NCBI RefSeq assembly: GCF_029285175.1
Contig: NZ_JABEDH010000004.1
Location: 1-64,000, forward strand
Direction of reading: 5' to 3'
DNA length: 64,000 bases
From: Sulfitobacter sp. M05
GTDB taxonomy: Bacteria > Pseudomonadota > Alphaproteobacteria > Rhodobacterales > Rhodobacteraceae
How positions within the stretch are numbered: the stretch's first letter is position 1; every line of letters starts with the position of its first letter. A model generated the notes under the pieces. The model was not told the origin of the DNA. It searched no databases and was given only the letters and a program-made list of their open reading frames with translations. Position numbers and translations under genes: made by a program. Below, piece by piece: positions 7,988 through 16,692 of this stretch.

Positions 7988-9610
7988 ATGCGGGGGGCTT
8001 CATTGGATCAGCGCAACAACAATGAAACTGTTGATCTGTTTGTCATCGGCGGTGGCATCAACGGATGCGGGATCGCGCGTGATGCGGCAGGCCGTGGTTT
8101 GCGCGTCGAGCTTGCCGAAATGAACGATTTGGCCTCTGCCACCTCGTCAGCATCGACCAAGCTGTTTCATGGTGGTTTACGCTATCTCGAATATTGGGAA
8201 ATCCGCCTTGTGCGCGAGGCCCTGATCGAACGCGAGACATTGCTGCGGGCAATGCCGCACATCTCTTGGCCGATGCGGTTTGTGTTGCCCTATCACAAGG
8301 ACATGCGGTTTGAGGGGGACACCCCAACCTCCAAAGTGTTGAGCTTTGTCATGCCCTGGATGCGCGGGCGCAGGCCGGCCTGGTTGGTTCGGTTGGGTTT
8401 GTTCATGTATGATAATCTGGGCGGGCGGAAGATCCTCAAGGGGACAACCTCGATCAGCCTGTCTGGCACACCCGAAGGCGCGCCGCTTCAGGATCGGTTT
8501 GAAAAAGCCTATGAATACTCCGACTGCTGGATCGAAGACAGCCGTCTGGTGGTGTTGAATGCCCGCGACGCCGAAGACCGTGGCGCGCGGATCAATGTGC
8601 GCACCAAGGTTGTTTCCGCCGAGCAGATCGCCGGCCAATGGCGGATCACACTTGAGGATAAAGACACAGGTGATCAGCGGGTCGTGACCGCCCGCATGTT
8701 GGTGAATGCCGGCGGCCCATGGGTCGAGGACGTCATTCGAAACACCGTAAGGATCAACGCAAGCGAAGGGGTGCGGCTGGTGCGGGGCAGTCACATCGTC
8801 ACACACAAACTGTATGACCACGACAAATGTTATTTCTTTCAGGGCACCGACGGGCGGATCATTTTCACGATCCCTTATGAAAGTGATTTCACCCTGATCG
8901 GCACCACAGATGCAGAGCATCAGGATGTGAATGCAAAGCCGGTCTGCACGCCAGAAGAACAGGATTACCTAATTGATTTCGCATCGAAATACCTGAAGGC
9001 GGATGTTTCCAAGGATGATATCATCTGGACTTATTCCGGTGTCCGGCCGCTCTATGATGATGGTGCGACGTCGGCGACGGCAGCGACGCGCGACTATGTT
9101 CTGACGCTGGATCAATCCGCAGGGGCACCCATCCTGAACGTGTTTGGTGGCAAGATCACAACCTACCGCCGGCTTGCCGAAAGTGCGCTTGAAAAGATCG
9201 TGCCGTTCTTTTCGCAGGACGATAAGCCATGGACCGCCGGTGTCCCCTTGCCGGGCGGTGATTTCCCTGTTGATGGGGTGTCGGCGCTGATTGTCCAGAT
9301 CAAGGGCCAGTACCCGTTTCTGGATGACCGCTGGGCCACGCGCCTGGTCAAAGCTTATGGGCGTGATGTTTTCGAGGTGCTGGGCGATGCCCAAACTGCA
9401 GAGGATTTGGGCCAGTGCTTCGGTGCCAATCTGACGGAGTTCGAGGTACTGTGGCTGGTCGAAAAGGAATTTGCCCGTTGTGCGGATGACATCCTTTGGC
9501 GCCGATCAAAACTGGGTCTGAGAATGACCGCACAAGAAGTCGAGTTGCTGGAGAAGTGGATGGCGCAAGCGCTGGCCATGCCCCGCCAAATAGAAAAAGG
9601 GAGGGCGTAA
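7988..9610 (+). CDS. glpD: Aerobic glycerol-3-phosphate dehydrogenase
   Basis: The 540-residue flavoprotein oxidises glycerol-3-phosphate to dihydroxyacetone phosphate and passes electrons to quinone at the inner membrane. It begins with a dinucleotide-binding motif (VIGGGINGCGIARDAAGRGL, about residues 19-38) and keeps the family blocks STKLFHGGLRYLEY, LVNAGGPWV, TIPYESDFTLIGTTD and FGGKITTYRRLAE. The ATG at 7988 is used; the preceding ATG at 7984 is out of frame, and the first few residues are variable in the family. It is the first gene of the operon and its stop (TAA) overlaps the start of the downstream ATPase gene (TAATG). No glycerol kinase gene (glpK) occurs in the window. Confidence 0.95.
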   Translation: MRGASLDQRNNNETVDLFVIGGGINGCGIARDAAGRGLRVELAEMNDLASATSSASTKLFHGGLRYLEYWEIRLVREALIERETLLRAMPHISWPMRFVLPYHKDMRFEGDTPTSKVLSFVMPWMRGRRPAWLVRLGLFMYDNLGGRKILKGTTSISLSGTPEGAPLQDRFEKAYEYSDCWIEDSRLVVLNARDAEDRGARINVRTKVVSAEQIAGQWRITLEDKDTGDQRVVTARMLVNAGGPWVEDVIRNTVRINASEGVRLVRGSHIVTHKLYDHDKCYFFQGTDGRIIFTIPYESDFTLIGTTDAEHQDVNAKPVCTPEEQDYLIDFASKYLKADVSKDDIIWTYSGVRPLYDDGATSATAATRDYVLTLDQSAGAPILNVFGGKITTYRRLAESALEKIVPFFSQDDKPWTAGVPLPGGDFPVDGVSALIVQIKGQYPFLDDRWATRLVKAYGRDVFEVLGDAQTAEDLGQCFGANLTEFEVLWLVEKEFARCADDILWRRSKLGLRMTAQEVELLEKWMAQALAMPRQIEKGRA

Positions 9611-10698
9611 TGTCACTTGTCCTTGAAAACGTGTCTACCGTCGTCAACGGCGAGACGCTGATCTATCCAACCAGTCTGGAACTGTCTTCCGGTACGATGA
9701 ACGTACTGCTGGGGCCAACCTCGGCGGGGAAAACATCGCTGATGCGTCTGATGGCGGGGTTGGATGTGCCAAGCAGCGGGCGAATCTTTTGGGATGGCAC
9801 GGATGTGACCGGTATGCGCGTGCAGGATCGCGGCGTTGCGATGGTGTATCAACAGTTCATCAACTATCCCTCGATGAGCGTCTATGACAACATCGCCAGC
9901 CCGATGCGCCTATTGGGCAAAACGGCCGACGAGATCGACAAAGCAGTGCGCGCGGCGGCGGACCTGATGAAGCTTTCCCCGTTTCTGGACCGTAAACCGC
10001 TGGAGCTTTCGGGGGGGCAGCAGCAGCGTTGCGCGCTGGCGCGGGCCTTGGTGAAAGATGCGGGGCTGGTGTTGCTGGATGAGCCATTGGCCAACCTTGA
10101 CTATAAACTGCGCGAAGAGCTGCGCGCCGAAATTCCCAAAATCTTCGAAGAAGCGGGATCAATCTTTGTCTACGCCACTACAGAGCCGGAAGAGGCGCTG
10201 CTGTTGGGCGGCAATACCGCAGCGATGTGGGAAGGGCGGATCACCCAGTTTGACAAAACGCCAGTGGTGTATCGCCAGCCGGTCAACGCGACCACGGCGC
10301 GCGTGTTTTCTGATCCGCCGATGAATTTTCTGGAAGTGCGCAAATCGGGGGACCTGTTGTCCTTTGGTGATGGTCAAAGCGCGCCAGCAATCGGTGGTTT
10401 CGCGGCACTTGAGAATGGCACATTCCTTGCCGGGTTCCGTCCCAACCACCTTGAGCTGGAGCAACAGGCCATCGATGCAATGTCCTTCGAAGCGACGTTG
10501 CAGGTGACCGAGATCACCGGATCAGAAACTTTCGTGCATCTGGATCACCACGGCGAAAACTGGGTGGGCCTGATCCACGGTGTGAAACATCTGGAGATTG
10601 GCGCGCCGCTAAAGGTCTTCCTTGATCCGAAACATGTCTACATTTTTGCACAAGACGGCACTTCGGTTGCGCCAGCGTCTTATGCGACGGCGGCCTGA
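9610..10698 (+). CDS. glpS: Glycerol ABC transporter ATPase GlpS
   Basis: This 362-residue ABC ATPase has Walker A GPTSAGKT (35-42), a canonical signature LSGGQ (133-137), Walker B LVLLDEP and a C-terminal MalK-like regulatory domain. Its switch region reads YATTEPEEA, so the usual catalytic His is Thr191. Gene order (glpD, two ATPases, two permeases, a small membrane protein, a binding protein) matches glpDSTPQUV of Rhizobium leguminosarum, where the system takes up glycerol. The start overlaps the glpD stop. It probably pairs with GlpT in a heterodimer. The missing His is striking because GlpT retains it. Confidence 0.9.
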   Translation: MSLVLENVSTVVNGETLIYPTSLELSSGTMNVLLGPTSAGKTSLMRLMAGLDVPSSGRIFWDGTDVTGMRVQDRGVAMVYQQFINYPSMSVYDNIASPMRLLGKTADEIDKAVRAAADLMKLSPFLDRKPLELSGGQQQRCALARALVKDAGLVLLDEPLANLDYKLREELRAEIPKIFEEAGSIFVYATTEPEEALLLGGNTAAMWEGRITQFDKTPVVYRQPVNATTARVFSDPPMNFLEVRKSGDLLSFGDGQSAPAIGGFAALENGTFLAGFRPNHLELEQQAIDAMSFEATLQVTEITGSETFVHLDHHGENWVGLIHGVKHLEIGAPLKVFLDPKHVYIFAQDGTSVAPASYATAA

Positions 10699-10710
10699 GG
10701 GAGAACGGTC

Positions 10711-11790
10711 ATGGCGAAAATCACCCTCGATAATCTGGCACATTCCTATCTGCCAACTCCGAAAAGCGAAGACGATTTTGCGTTAAAGGAGCTAAATCAC
10801 GATTGGGTGGACGGCGAAGCCTATGCGCTCTTGGGGGCGTCGGGCTGTGGTAAGTCCACGCTGCTCAACATCATTTCCGGTCTGCTGCACCCGTCGCAGG
10901 GGCGAATTCTGTTTAACGACCGTGATGTGACGGCGGCACCCACTACCGAGCGCAACATCGCGCAGGTTTTCCAGTTTCCGGTAGTCTATGACACGATGAC
11001 GGTGCGTGACAATCTGGCGTTCCCACTGCGCAACCGGGGGGCAGATGCGACATATATCAAGGATCGCGTGCAACAGATTGCGGCGATGATCGGGATGGAA
11101 GACACGTTGGATCGCAAGGCGCGTGGTCTGACAGCGGATGCGAAACAGAAAATCTCGCTGGGCCGTGGCATGGTGCGCGAAGACGTGAACGCCCTGTTGT
11201 TTGACGAACCGTTGACGGTGATTGATCCGCATATGAAATGGGAGCTGCGCACACAGCTGAAATCCCTGCATCACGAATTTGGTCACACCATGATTTACGT
11301 GACCCATGACCAGACCGAGGCGCTGACTTTTGCTGATAAGGTGGTGGTCATGTATGATGGGCGCGTGGTGCAGATGGGCACGCCGCAGGAATTGTTCGAG
11401 ACACCGGAACATACTTTTGTCGGCTATTTCATCGGCTCGCCCGGCATGAACGTGCTGCCCGCCGAGGTGAACGGTGACAAGGCGGTGCTGGCGGGTACCC
11501 AGATTGATCTGGGCAAGGGTTTTGGGACACCAACGGGCAAGGTTGAACTGGGCGTACGTCCAGAATTCACCGCGCTTGCCACGGGTGAACAGGGGCTGCC
11601 GGTCACGATCAAGCGGGTTGAAGACGTGGGCCGCCATAAGATCGTGCGCGCCGAGTTCAACGGCACAGAGGTGAATATCCTTGCGCCCGAAGGTGCCGAA
11701 ATTTCGCCCGATATGAACCGCGTGGTTTTTGATCCGGCGGGTGTGAACGTTTATTCCGACAGCTGGCGCGTCGCGCCAAAGGGGGCCTGA
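10711..11790 (+). CDS. glpT: Glycerol ABC transporter ATPase GlpT
   Basis: The second ATPase (359 residues) has Walker A GASGCGKST (42-50), Q-loop VFQFP, Walker B LLFDEP and an intact switch motif YVTHDQTEA (His199). In place of the LSGGQ signature it has LTADAKQK (140-147), so the signature motif is lost. A MalK-like C-terminal domain follows. Together with GlpS, which has the opposite defect, this predicts a heterodimer with only one complete ATP site. It lies 12 bases after glpS and just before glpP. The symbol glpT here follows the rhizobial naming and is unrelated to the E. coli glycerol-3-phosphate antiporter. Confidence 0.9.
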   Translation: MAKITLDNLAHSYLPTPKSEDDFALKELNHDWVDGEAYALLGASGCGKSTLLNIISGLLHPSQGRILFNDRDVTAAPTTERNIAQVFQFPVVYDTMTVRDNLAFPLRNRGADATYIKDRVQQIAAMIGMEDTLDRKARGLTADAKQKISLGRGMVREDVNALLFDEPLTVIDPHMKWELRTQLKSLHHEFGHTMIYVTHDQTEALTFADKVVVMYDGRVVQMGTPQELFETPEHTFVGYFIGSPGMNVLPAEVNGDKAVLAGTQIDLGKGFGTPTGKVELGVRPEFTALATGEQGLPVTIKRVEDVGRHKIVRAEFNGTEVNILAPEGAEISPDMNRVVFDPAGVNVYSDSWRVAPKGA

Positions 11791-11791
11791 T

Positions 11792-12664
11792 ATGAACAAG
11801 ACCGTCAATCAAAAGGCGTGGTTCCTGATCCTGCCGGTGCTTGTGTTGGTCGCATTCTCTGCTGTTATCCCATTGATGACAGTGGTGAATTATTCAGTGC
11901 AGGACACGTTCGGCAACAACCAGTTTTTCTGGGCGGGCCTTGAGTGGTTCGAGGAGATGCTGGCATCTGAGCGGATGTGGAATGCGCTGGGGCGTCAGAT
12001 TACGTTCTCGGCGATCATCCTTGCCATTGAAATTCCGCTGGGGATTTTTGTGGCGCTGAACATGCCCAAATCGGGGTTCTGGGCGTCGCTCTGTCTGGTG
12101 CTGATGTCACTGCCGCTTTTGATCCCGTGGAATGTGGTGGGCACGATCTGGCAGATTTTCGGGCGCGTGGATATTGGCCTGTTGGGCTATACGCTGGCGG
12201 CTTTGGGTATTGATTACAACTACACCCAAGATTTCTATGCTGCTTGGATCACTGTTATTGTGATGGACGTCTGGCACTGGACATCATTGGTGGCACTCCT
12301 GGCCTATGCCGGTCTGCAATCCATTCCTGATGCCTATTACCAAGCGGCCAAGATTGATCAGGCCAGCCGTTGGAAAGTGTTCCGCTTCATTGAGTTGCCC
12401 AAGATCACCGGCGTGTTGATGATCGCTATTCTGTTGCGGTTTATGGACAGCTTTATGATCTACACAGAGCCGTTTGTGGTCACCGGGGGCGGGCCGGGTA
12501 ACTCGACGACCTTCCTGTCGATTGATCTGGTGAAGATGGCGCTGGGACAGTTCGACCTTGGCCCCGCCGCCGCGTTCTCGATCATGTATTATCTGGTGAT
12601 TTTGCTGGTGTCCTACGTGTTCTACACCGTGATGACGAACCTTGATAAAAGGGATGGCCACTGA
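11792..12664 (+). CDS. glpP: Glycerol ABC transporter permease GlpP
   Basis: A 290-residue inner-membrane permease of the MalF/UgpA group with about six membrane helices. The first begins at FLILPVLVLVAFSAVIPL. The EAA-type coupling loop, which contacts the ATPases, reads DAYYQAAKIDQASRWKVF around residues 178-195. It is one base away from glpT and its stop overlaps the glpQ start (TGATG). It forms the translocation pore with GlpQ. The periplasmic loop is short, as in sugar-alcohol importers. Confidence 0.9.
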   Translation: MNKTVNQKAWFLILPVLVLVAFSAVIPLMTVVNYSVQDTFGNNQFFWAGLEWFEEMLASERMWNALGRQITFSAIILAIEIPLGIFVALNMPKSGFWASLCLVLMSLPLLIPWNVVGTIWQIFGRVDIGLLGYTLAALGIDYNYTQDFYAAWITVIVMDVWHWTSLVALLAYAGLQSIPDAYYQAAKIDQASRWKVFRFIELPKITGVLMIAILLRFMDSFMIYTEPFVVTGGGPGNSTTFLSIDLVKMALGQFDLGPAAAFSIMYYLVILLVSYVFYTVMTNLDKRDGH

Positions 12665-13503
12665 TGTCCGATACCTTGCAAACACAACCTCGCCGCTTGC
12701 CGCGTATTAAGGGTAATGCCGTGGTGATGGGCCTGTATCTGTTGTTTTTGTTGCTGCCGATTTACTGGCTGGTGATGATGAGCCTGAAGACCAATTCGGA
12801 AATTCTGAACACCTTTACCCTGTGGCCGCGTGATCTGACGTTTGACAACTATCTGACGATCCTGACGGATGCGTCGTGGTATACTGGTTATCTGAATTCC
12901 ATGGCCTATGTGGTGATGAACATGGTGATATCGCTGCTGGTGGCGCTGCCGGCGGCCTACGCCTTCAGCCGCTATACCTTCATGGGTGACAAACATCTGT
13001 TCTTCTGGCTGTTGACCAACCGCATGGCCCCGCCGGCGGTCTTTGCCCTGCCGTTCTTCCAGCTTTATAGCTCGGTTGGGCTGTTCGATACACATATCGC
13101 CGTTGCTTTGGCGCATTGCCTGTTCAACGTGCCATTGGCCGTGTGGATTTTGGAAGGGTTCATGCGCGGCGTGCCCAAAGAGATCGACGAGACCGCCTAT
13201 ATCGACGGCTATTCCTTCCCGCGGTTTTTTATCAAGATTTTCACGCCCCTCGTTGCCTCTGGCATCGGCGTCACCGCGTTCTTCCTGTTTATGTTCTCAT
13301 GGGTGGAACTGTTGCTGAGCCGCACGCTGACATCGGTCAACGCAAAGCCCATCGCCGCCACGATGACCCGTACCGTCGGGGCCGCTGGCATCGACTGGGG
13401 GGTGCTGGCTGCCGCCGGTGTGCTGACCATCGTGCCGGGTGCTTTGGTGATCTATTTTGTCCGCAACTACATCGCCAAGGGCTTTGCCCTGGGTCGCGTT
13501 TAA
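12664..13503 (+). CDS. glpQ: Glycerol ABC transporter permease GlpQ
   Basis: The partner permease (279 residues) is of the MalG/UgpE type, with six predicted helices beginning at VVMGLYLLFLLLPIYWLVMM. Its coupling loop reads GVPKEIDETAYIDGYSFPRF, which fits the EAA motif. The start overlaps the glpP stop by one base, so the two pore subunits are made in step. The symbol follows rhizobial usage and does not mean glycerophosphodiester phosphodiesterase. Confidence 0.9.
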   Translation: MSDTLQTQPRRLPRIKGNAVVMGLYLLFLLLPIYWLVMMSLKTNSEILNTFTLWPRDLTFDNYLTILTDASWYTGYLNSMAYVVMNMVISLLVALPAAYAFSRYTFMGDKHLFFWLLTNRMAPPAVFALPFFQLYSSVGLFDTHIAVALAHCLFNVPLAVWILEGFMRGVPKEIDETAYIDGYSFPRFFIKIFTPLVASGIGVTAFFLFMFSWVELLLSRTLTSVNAKPIAATMTRTVGAAGIDWGVLAAAGVLTIVPGALVIYFVRNYIAKGFALGRV

Positions 13504-13519
13504 GTAAGGGAGAACAATA

Positions 13520-13792
13520 ATGGACTGGATGGCATGGACTTGGCCGACCGCCGCTTTCTTCGGCATCATCGCGGCAACGCTGGCGACCTTTACGGTGCTG
13601 GCAATCAAATTCCCCGAGGCACCGCGCGCCGGTATTTTGCGGATCGAAACGACCCGTGGTGATCGCCTTTTCATCACGCTTTTGGGCTCTGCCTTTATCA
13701 ATCTGGCATGGCTTGGCCTACTGGATGCGCCGCAATGGGGTGCGTTGATTGTTTGCCTGTTCTACGCCGTAGCGGTGTTCCGCTGGGTGTAA
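13520..13792 (+). CDS. glpU: Small membrane protein GlpU (DUF2160 type)
   Basis: The 90-residue protein has three hydrophobic stretches (AAFFGIIAATLATFTVLAI, FITLLGSAFINLAWLGLL, ALIVCLFYAVAVF) separated by a basic loop, RIETTRGDR. It occupies the same place between the permease and binding-protein genes as glpU in the rhizobial operon and resembles DUF2160. Its role in glycerol uptake is not known; an accessory transporter subunit is the natural guess. A GGGAGAA site lies before the ATG. Confidence 0.85.
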   Translation: MDWMAWTWPTAAFFGIIAATLATFTVLAIKFPEAPRAGILRIETTRGDRLFITLLGSAFINLAWLGLLDAPQWGALIVCLFYAVAVFRWV

Positions 13793-13860
13793 TCGAAAAG
13801 GCAGTCCGGCAAGCAAGAACCGGATCGCCTTCATTACCATCATTTAGGGAGGATCCAAAA

Positions 13861-15582
13861 ATGAACTTGCGACTTAAGGGAACCACAGCAATTGCGCTGG
13901 CGACATGTATGTTCGCCGCCCCCGCCTTTGCTGACATGGATGCCGCCAAGGCATTCCTCGACAGTGAAATCGGCGATATGTCGGTGCTGTCACGTGCAGA
14001 TCAGGAAGCTGAATTGCAGTTCTTCGTCGATGCGGCCAAGCCGTTTGACGGCATGGAGATCAACGTTGTCTCCGAAACCATCGGTACGCACACCTATGAA
14101 TCCACCGTGCTGGCCCCCGCGTTTGAGGCCATCACCGGTATCAAGGTCACACATGACCTGATCGGCGAGGGTGACGTCGTTGAAAAGCTGCAAACACAAA
14201 TGCAGTCAGGCGAAAACATCTATGACGCCTATATCAACGACTCCGACCTGATCGGCACGCATTGGCGCTATCAGCAGGCGCGTAACCTGAGCGACTGGAT
14301 GTCTGGTGAAGGGGCTGCGGTCACCAACCCGAACCTCGATCTGGAAGATTTCATCGGTCTGTCCTTTACTACAGGGCCAGATGGCAAAGTTTATCAATTG
14401 CCCGACCAGCAGTTCGCGAACCTTTATTGGTTCCGCTATGATTGGTTCAACGACGAACAGAACAAGACGGATTTCAAAGCGAAATACGGCTATGATCTGG
14501 GTGTGCCAGTCAACTGGACCGCTTACGAGGACATTGCGGAATTCTTCACAGGGCGAGACCTGTCGCGTCTGGGTGTCGAAGGCGAAGTCTTTGGCAACAT
14601 GGACTATGGCAAGAAAGACCCGTCTTTGGGTTGGCGCTATACTGACGCGTGGCTGTCCATGGCTGGTGCCGGTGACGTAGGCGAGCCGAACGGTCTGCCG
14701 GTTGACGAATGGGGCATCCGTGTGAACGAGAATTCACAGCCGGTTGGTTCCTGTGTCGCGCGTGGCGGTGCCACCAACGGGCCAGCGGCGGTTTATGCGG
14801 TGACCAAGGCAATCGAATGGCTGGAAAAATACTCTCCACCAGCGGCTGCCGGTATGACATTCTCCGAGGCGGGTCCAATCCCGGCGCAGGGCAATGTTGC
14901 ACAGCAGATGTTCTGGTACACGGCATTTACAGCCGCATCGGTAGAGCCTGATCTGCCCGTGATGAACGAAGATGGCACGCCAAAATGGCGCATGGCACCT
15001 TCGCCACATGGTGCATATTGGACCGAGGGCACCAAGATCGGATACCAAGATGCCGGTTCCTGGACCCTGATGAAATCAACACCTGTTGATCGCGCTCAGG
15101 CGGCCTGGCTCTATGCCCAGTTCGTGACCTCCAAAACCGTTGACGTGAAGAAAAGCCATGTTGGTCTGACGTTCATCCGTGAATCCACGATCCAGCATGA
15201 AAGCTTTACCGAGCGTGCGCCGAAACTGGGTGGTCTGGTTGAATTCTACCGTTCGCCAGCGCGCGTTCAGTGGTCACCAACCGGCACAAACGTGCCTGAC
15301 TATCCAAAGCTGGCACAGCTGTGGTGGCAGAACATTGGCGACGCGATGTCAGGTGCGAAAACACCTCAGGAAGCACTGGATTCACTCTGTGCAGATCAGG
15401 AAAAAGTGCTGATCCGTTTGGAGCGTGCCGGTGTTCAGGGCGACATTGGTCCGAAGATGAACGAAGAGAAAGATGCTGATTACTGGCTGTCACAGCCCGG
15501 TTCGCCCAAAGCGAAACTGGCAAACGAAGACGAAGAGCCGGTAACGATCGCTTATGACGAGTTGATCAAGTCCTGGCAGTAA
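13861..15582 (+). CDS. glpV: Glycerol ABC transporter substrate-binding protein GlpV
   Basis: This periplasmic binding protein (573 residues) starts with a Sec signal peptide (core ALATCMFAAPAFA, cleavage near residue 24) and is larger than most sugar-binding proteins. Recognisable segments include GDVVEKLQTQMQSGENIYD, YQLPDQQFANLYWFRYDWF and KIGYQDAGSWTLMKSTP, typical of the extracellular solute-binding family 1 fold. It is preceded by an excellent AGGGAGGA site nine bases upstream, which fits high expression of the binding protein. It ends the operon; a strong GC hairpin follows nine bases after the stop codon. Confidence 0.92.
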   Translation: MNLRLKGTTAIALATCMFAAPAFADMDAAKAFLDSEIGDMSVLSRADQEAELQFFVDAAKPFDGMEINVVSETIGTHTYESTVLAPAFEAITGIKVTHDLIGEGDVVEKLQTQMQSGENIYDAYINDSDLIGTHWRYQQARNLSDWMSGEGAAVTNPNLDLEDFIGLSFTTGPDGKVYQLPDQQFANLYWFRYDWFNDEQNKTDFKAKYGYDLGVPVNWTAYEDIAEFFTGRDLSRLGVEGEVFGNMDYGKKDPSLGWRYTDAWLSMAGAGDVGEPNGLPVDEWGIRVNENSQPVGSCVARGGATNGPAAVYAVTKAIEWLEKYSPPAAAGMTFSEAGPIPAQGNVAQQMFWYTAFTAASVEPDLPVMNEDGTPKWRMAPSPHGAYWTEGTKIGYQDAGSWTLMKSTPVDRAQAAWLYAQFVTSKTVDVKKSHVGLTFIRESTIQHESFTERAPKLGGLVEFYRSPARVQWSPTGTNVPDYPKLAQLWWQNIGDAMSGAKTPQEALDSLCADQEKVLIRLERAGVQGDIGPKMNEEKDADYWLSQPGSPKAKLANEDEEPVTIAYDELIKSWQ

Positions 15583-15590
15583 GCCATTGA

Positions 15591-15616
15591 TCCGGGGCTG
15601 GTTCGCCGGCCCCGGA
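15591..15616 (+). terminator. UUCG-capped hairpin at the end of the glp operon
   Basis: TCCGGGGCTGG (15591-15601, one G-U) pairs with CCGGCCCCGGA (15606-15616) around a TTCG loop, an extra-stable UUCG tetraloop. No T-run follows, so it may block 3' exonucleases or need Rho. It lies between the convergent glpV and GlxA-type genes. Confidence 0.6.
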
Positions 15617-15638
15617 CACCTCCTCGCGTGGTGAGGCC

Positions 15639-16607
15639 CTATGCGTCGCCAAACGTGTTAAGGTATTCGCTGACCCGCACGCCGAAACGGCGTTGAAATG
15701 CGCGGCGCATACGTTGCAAATCCCCAAATCCGCTGTCTCTTGCGACCTGTTTCAACGGCAGGTTCTCTGACAACAGCCCCCGTGCGTGATCCACCCGCAC
15801 CCGTTCAACGAACTGCGCTGGCGTGTCTTGCAAATCACGTTTGAAGTGCCGCGACAGGGTGCGCGGGTTCATACCCGCAGTTTCGGCCAGCCGTTCAAGC
15901 GACCAATGCGCCTGTGGTTGCGAGATCACCTGTTCAATCAGCCGCGCAAGCGTCTCGTCCTGCGAAAACTGGCCAGCCAGATGCAGGGCATATTGGCTCT
16001 GCCCTCCGGTGCGGCGCAGTTGCACAACCAGCTCGCGGGCGACCTCAAGTGCAACAGCCGGCCCGCAATCGGCGCGCACAATGGCCAGTGTCAGATCAAT
16101 GCCCGTGACTACTCCGGCTGAGGTGAACACCCGCCCTTGTGTGGTGCATATCCGGTCCAGATCCCAGTTGACCTTGGCATAGCTGCGCACGTCCGCTGCG
16201 CGGGACCAATGGGTTGTTGCGGCCTTTCCGTCCAATACCCCCGCAGCGGCCAGTACGAGCGCGCCTGAGCAGATCGAGATCAACCGGCCGTCACCCTCCA
16301 ATGCGGCGCGTTCCTGAATGATCCGGCGCAACTGCGGGTCTTCTATCATCGCGTCCACGCCGATGCCGCCGGGGATTAACAGGTCGTTTGAGGCAGAAGT
16401 ACATCCCAGTTTCGCCTCCGGCTCCAGCCGCAGCCCGCAACAACTGCGCACCGGTCTGCCGTCCAAGGTGACATACCGCATCTTGTATTTGCGGCGGCTG
16501 TTCACGCGGGCCGTTTTGAACGTCTGTACCGATCCGGCCACATCCAAAAGGTTCATATCCTTATAAAGCAGAACGTCGATACTGCGCGCTGTGACAGGTG
16601 TGTCCAT
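15639..16607 (-). CDS. GlxA-type AraC-family regulator with DJ-1/PfpI-like domain
   Basis: The 322-residue protein joins an N-terminal DJ-1/PfpI-like domain (IDVLLYKDMNLLDVAG at the start, then RLISICSGALVLAAAGVLDG with the nucleophile-elbow Cys and TTHW) to a C-terminal AraC-type DNA-binding domain (LAETAGMNPRTLSRHFKRD, then DSGFGDLQRMRRAFQRRFGV). Such regulators often respond to amines, amino-acid derivatives or metabolites that are not identifiable by sequence. The gene is divergent from the MFS transporter gene at 16693 with an 85-base spacer, so control of that exporter is likely. Confidence 0.88.
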   Translation of the reverse strand: MDTPVTARSIDVLLYKDMNLLDVAGSVQTFKTARVNSRRKYKMRYVTLDGRPVRSCCGLRLEPEAKLGCTSASNDLLIPGGIGVDAMIEDPQLRRIIQERAALEGDGRLISICSGALVLAAAGVLDGKAATTHWSRAADVRSYAKVNWDLDRICTTQGRVFTSAGVVTGIDLTLAIVRADCGPAVALEVARELVVQLRRTGGQSQYALHLAGQFSQDETLARLIEQVISQPQAHWSLERLAETAGMNPRTLSRHFKRDLQDTPAQFVERVRVDHARGLLSENLPLKQVARDSGFGDLQRMRRAFQRRFGVRVSEYLNTFGDA

Positions 16608-16692
16608 TTTTGATGCCTCTTTGACATGTCAGACATCATGCATCTGATTTACATCCAACCGTGTCAACCATTCCCAAGAAAGTCTTGCCCCT

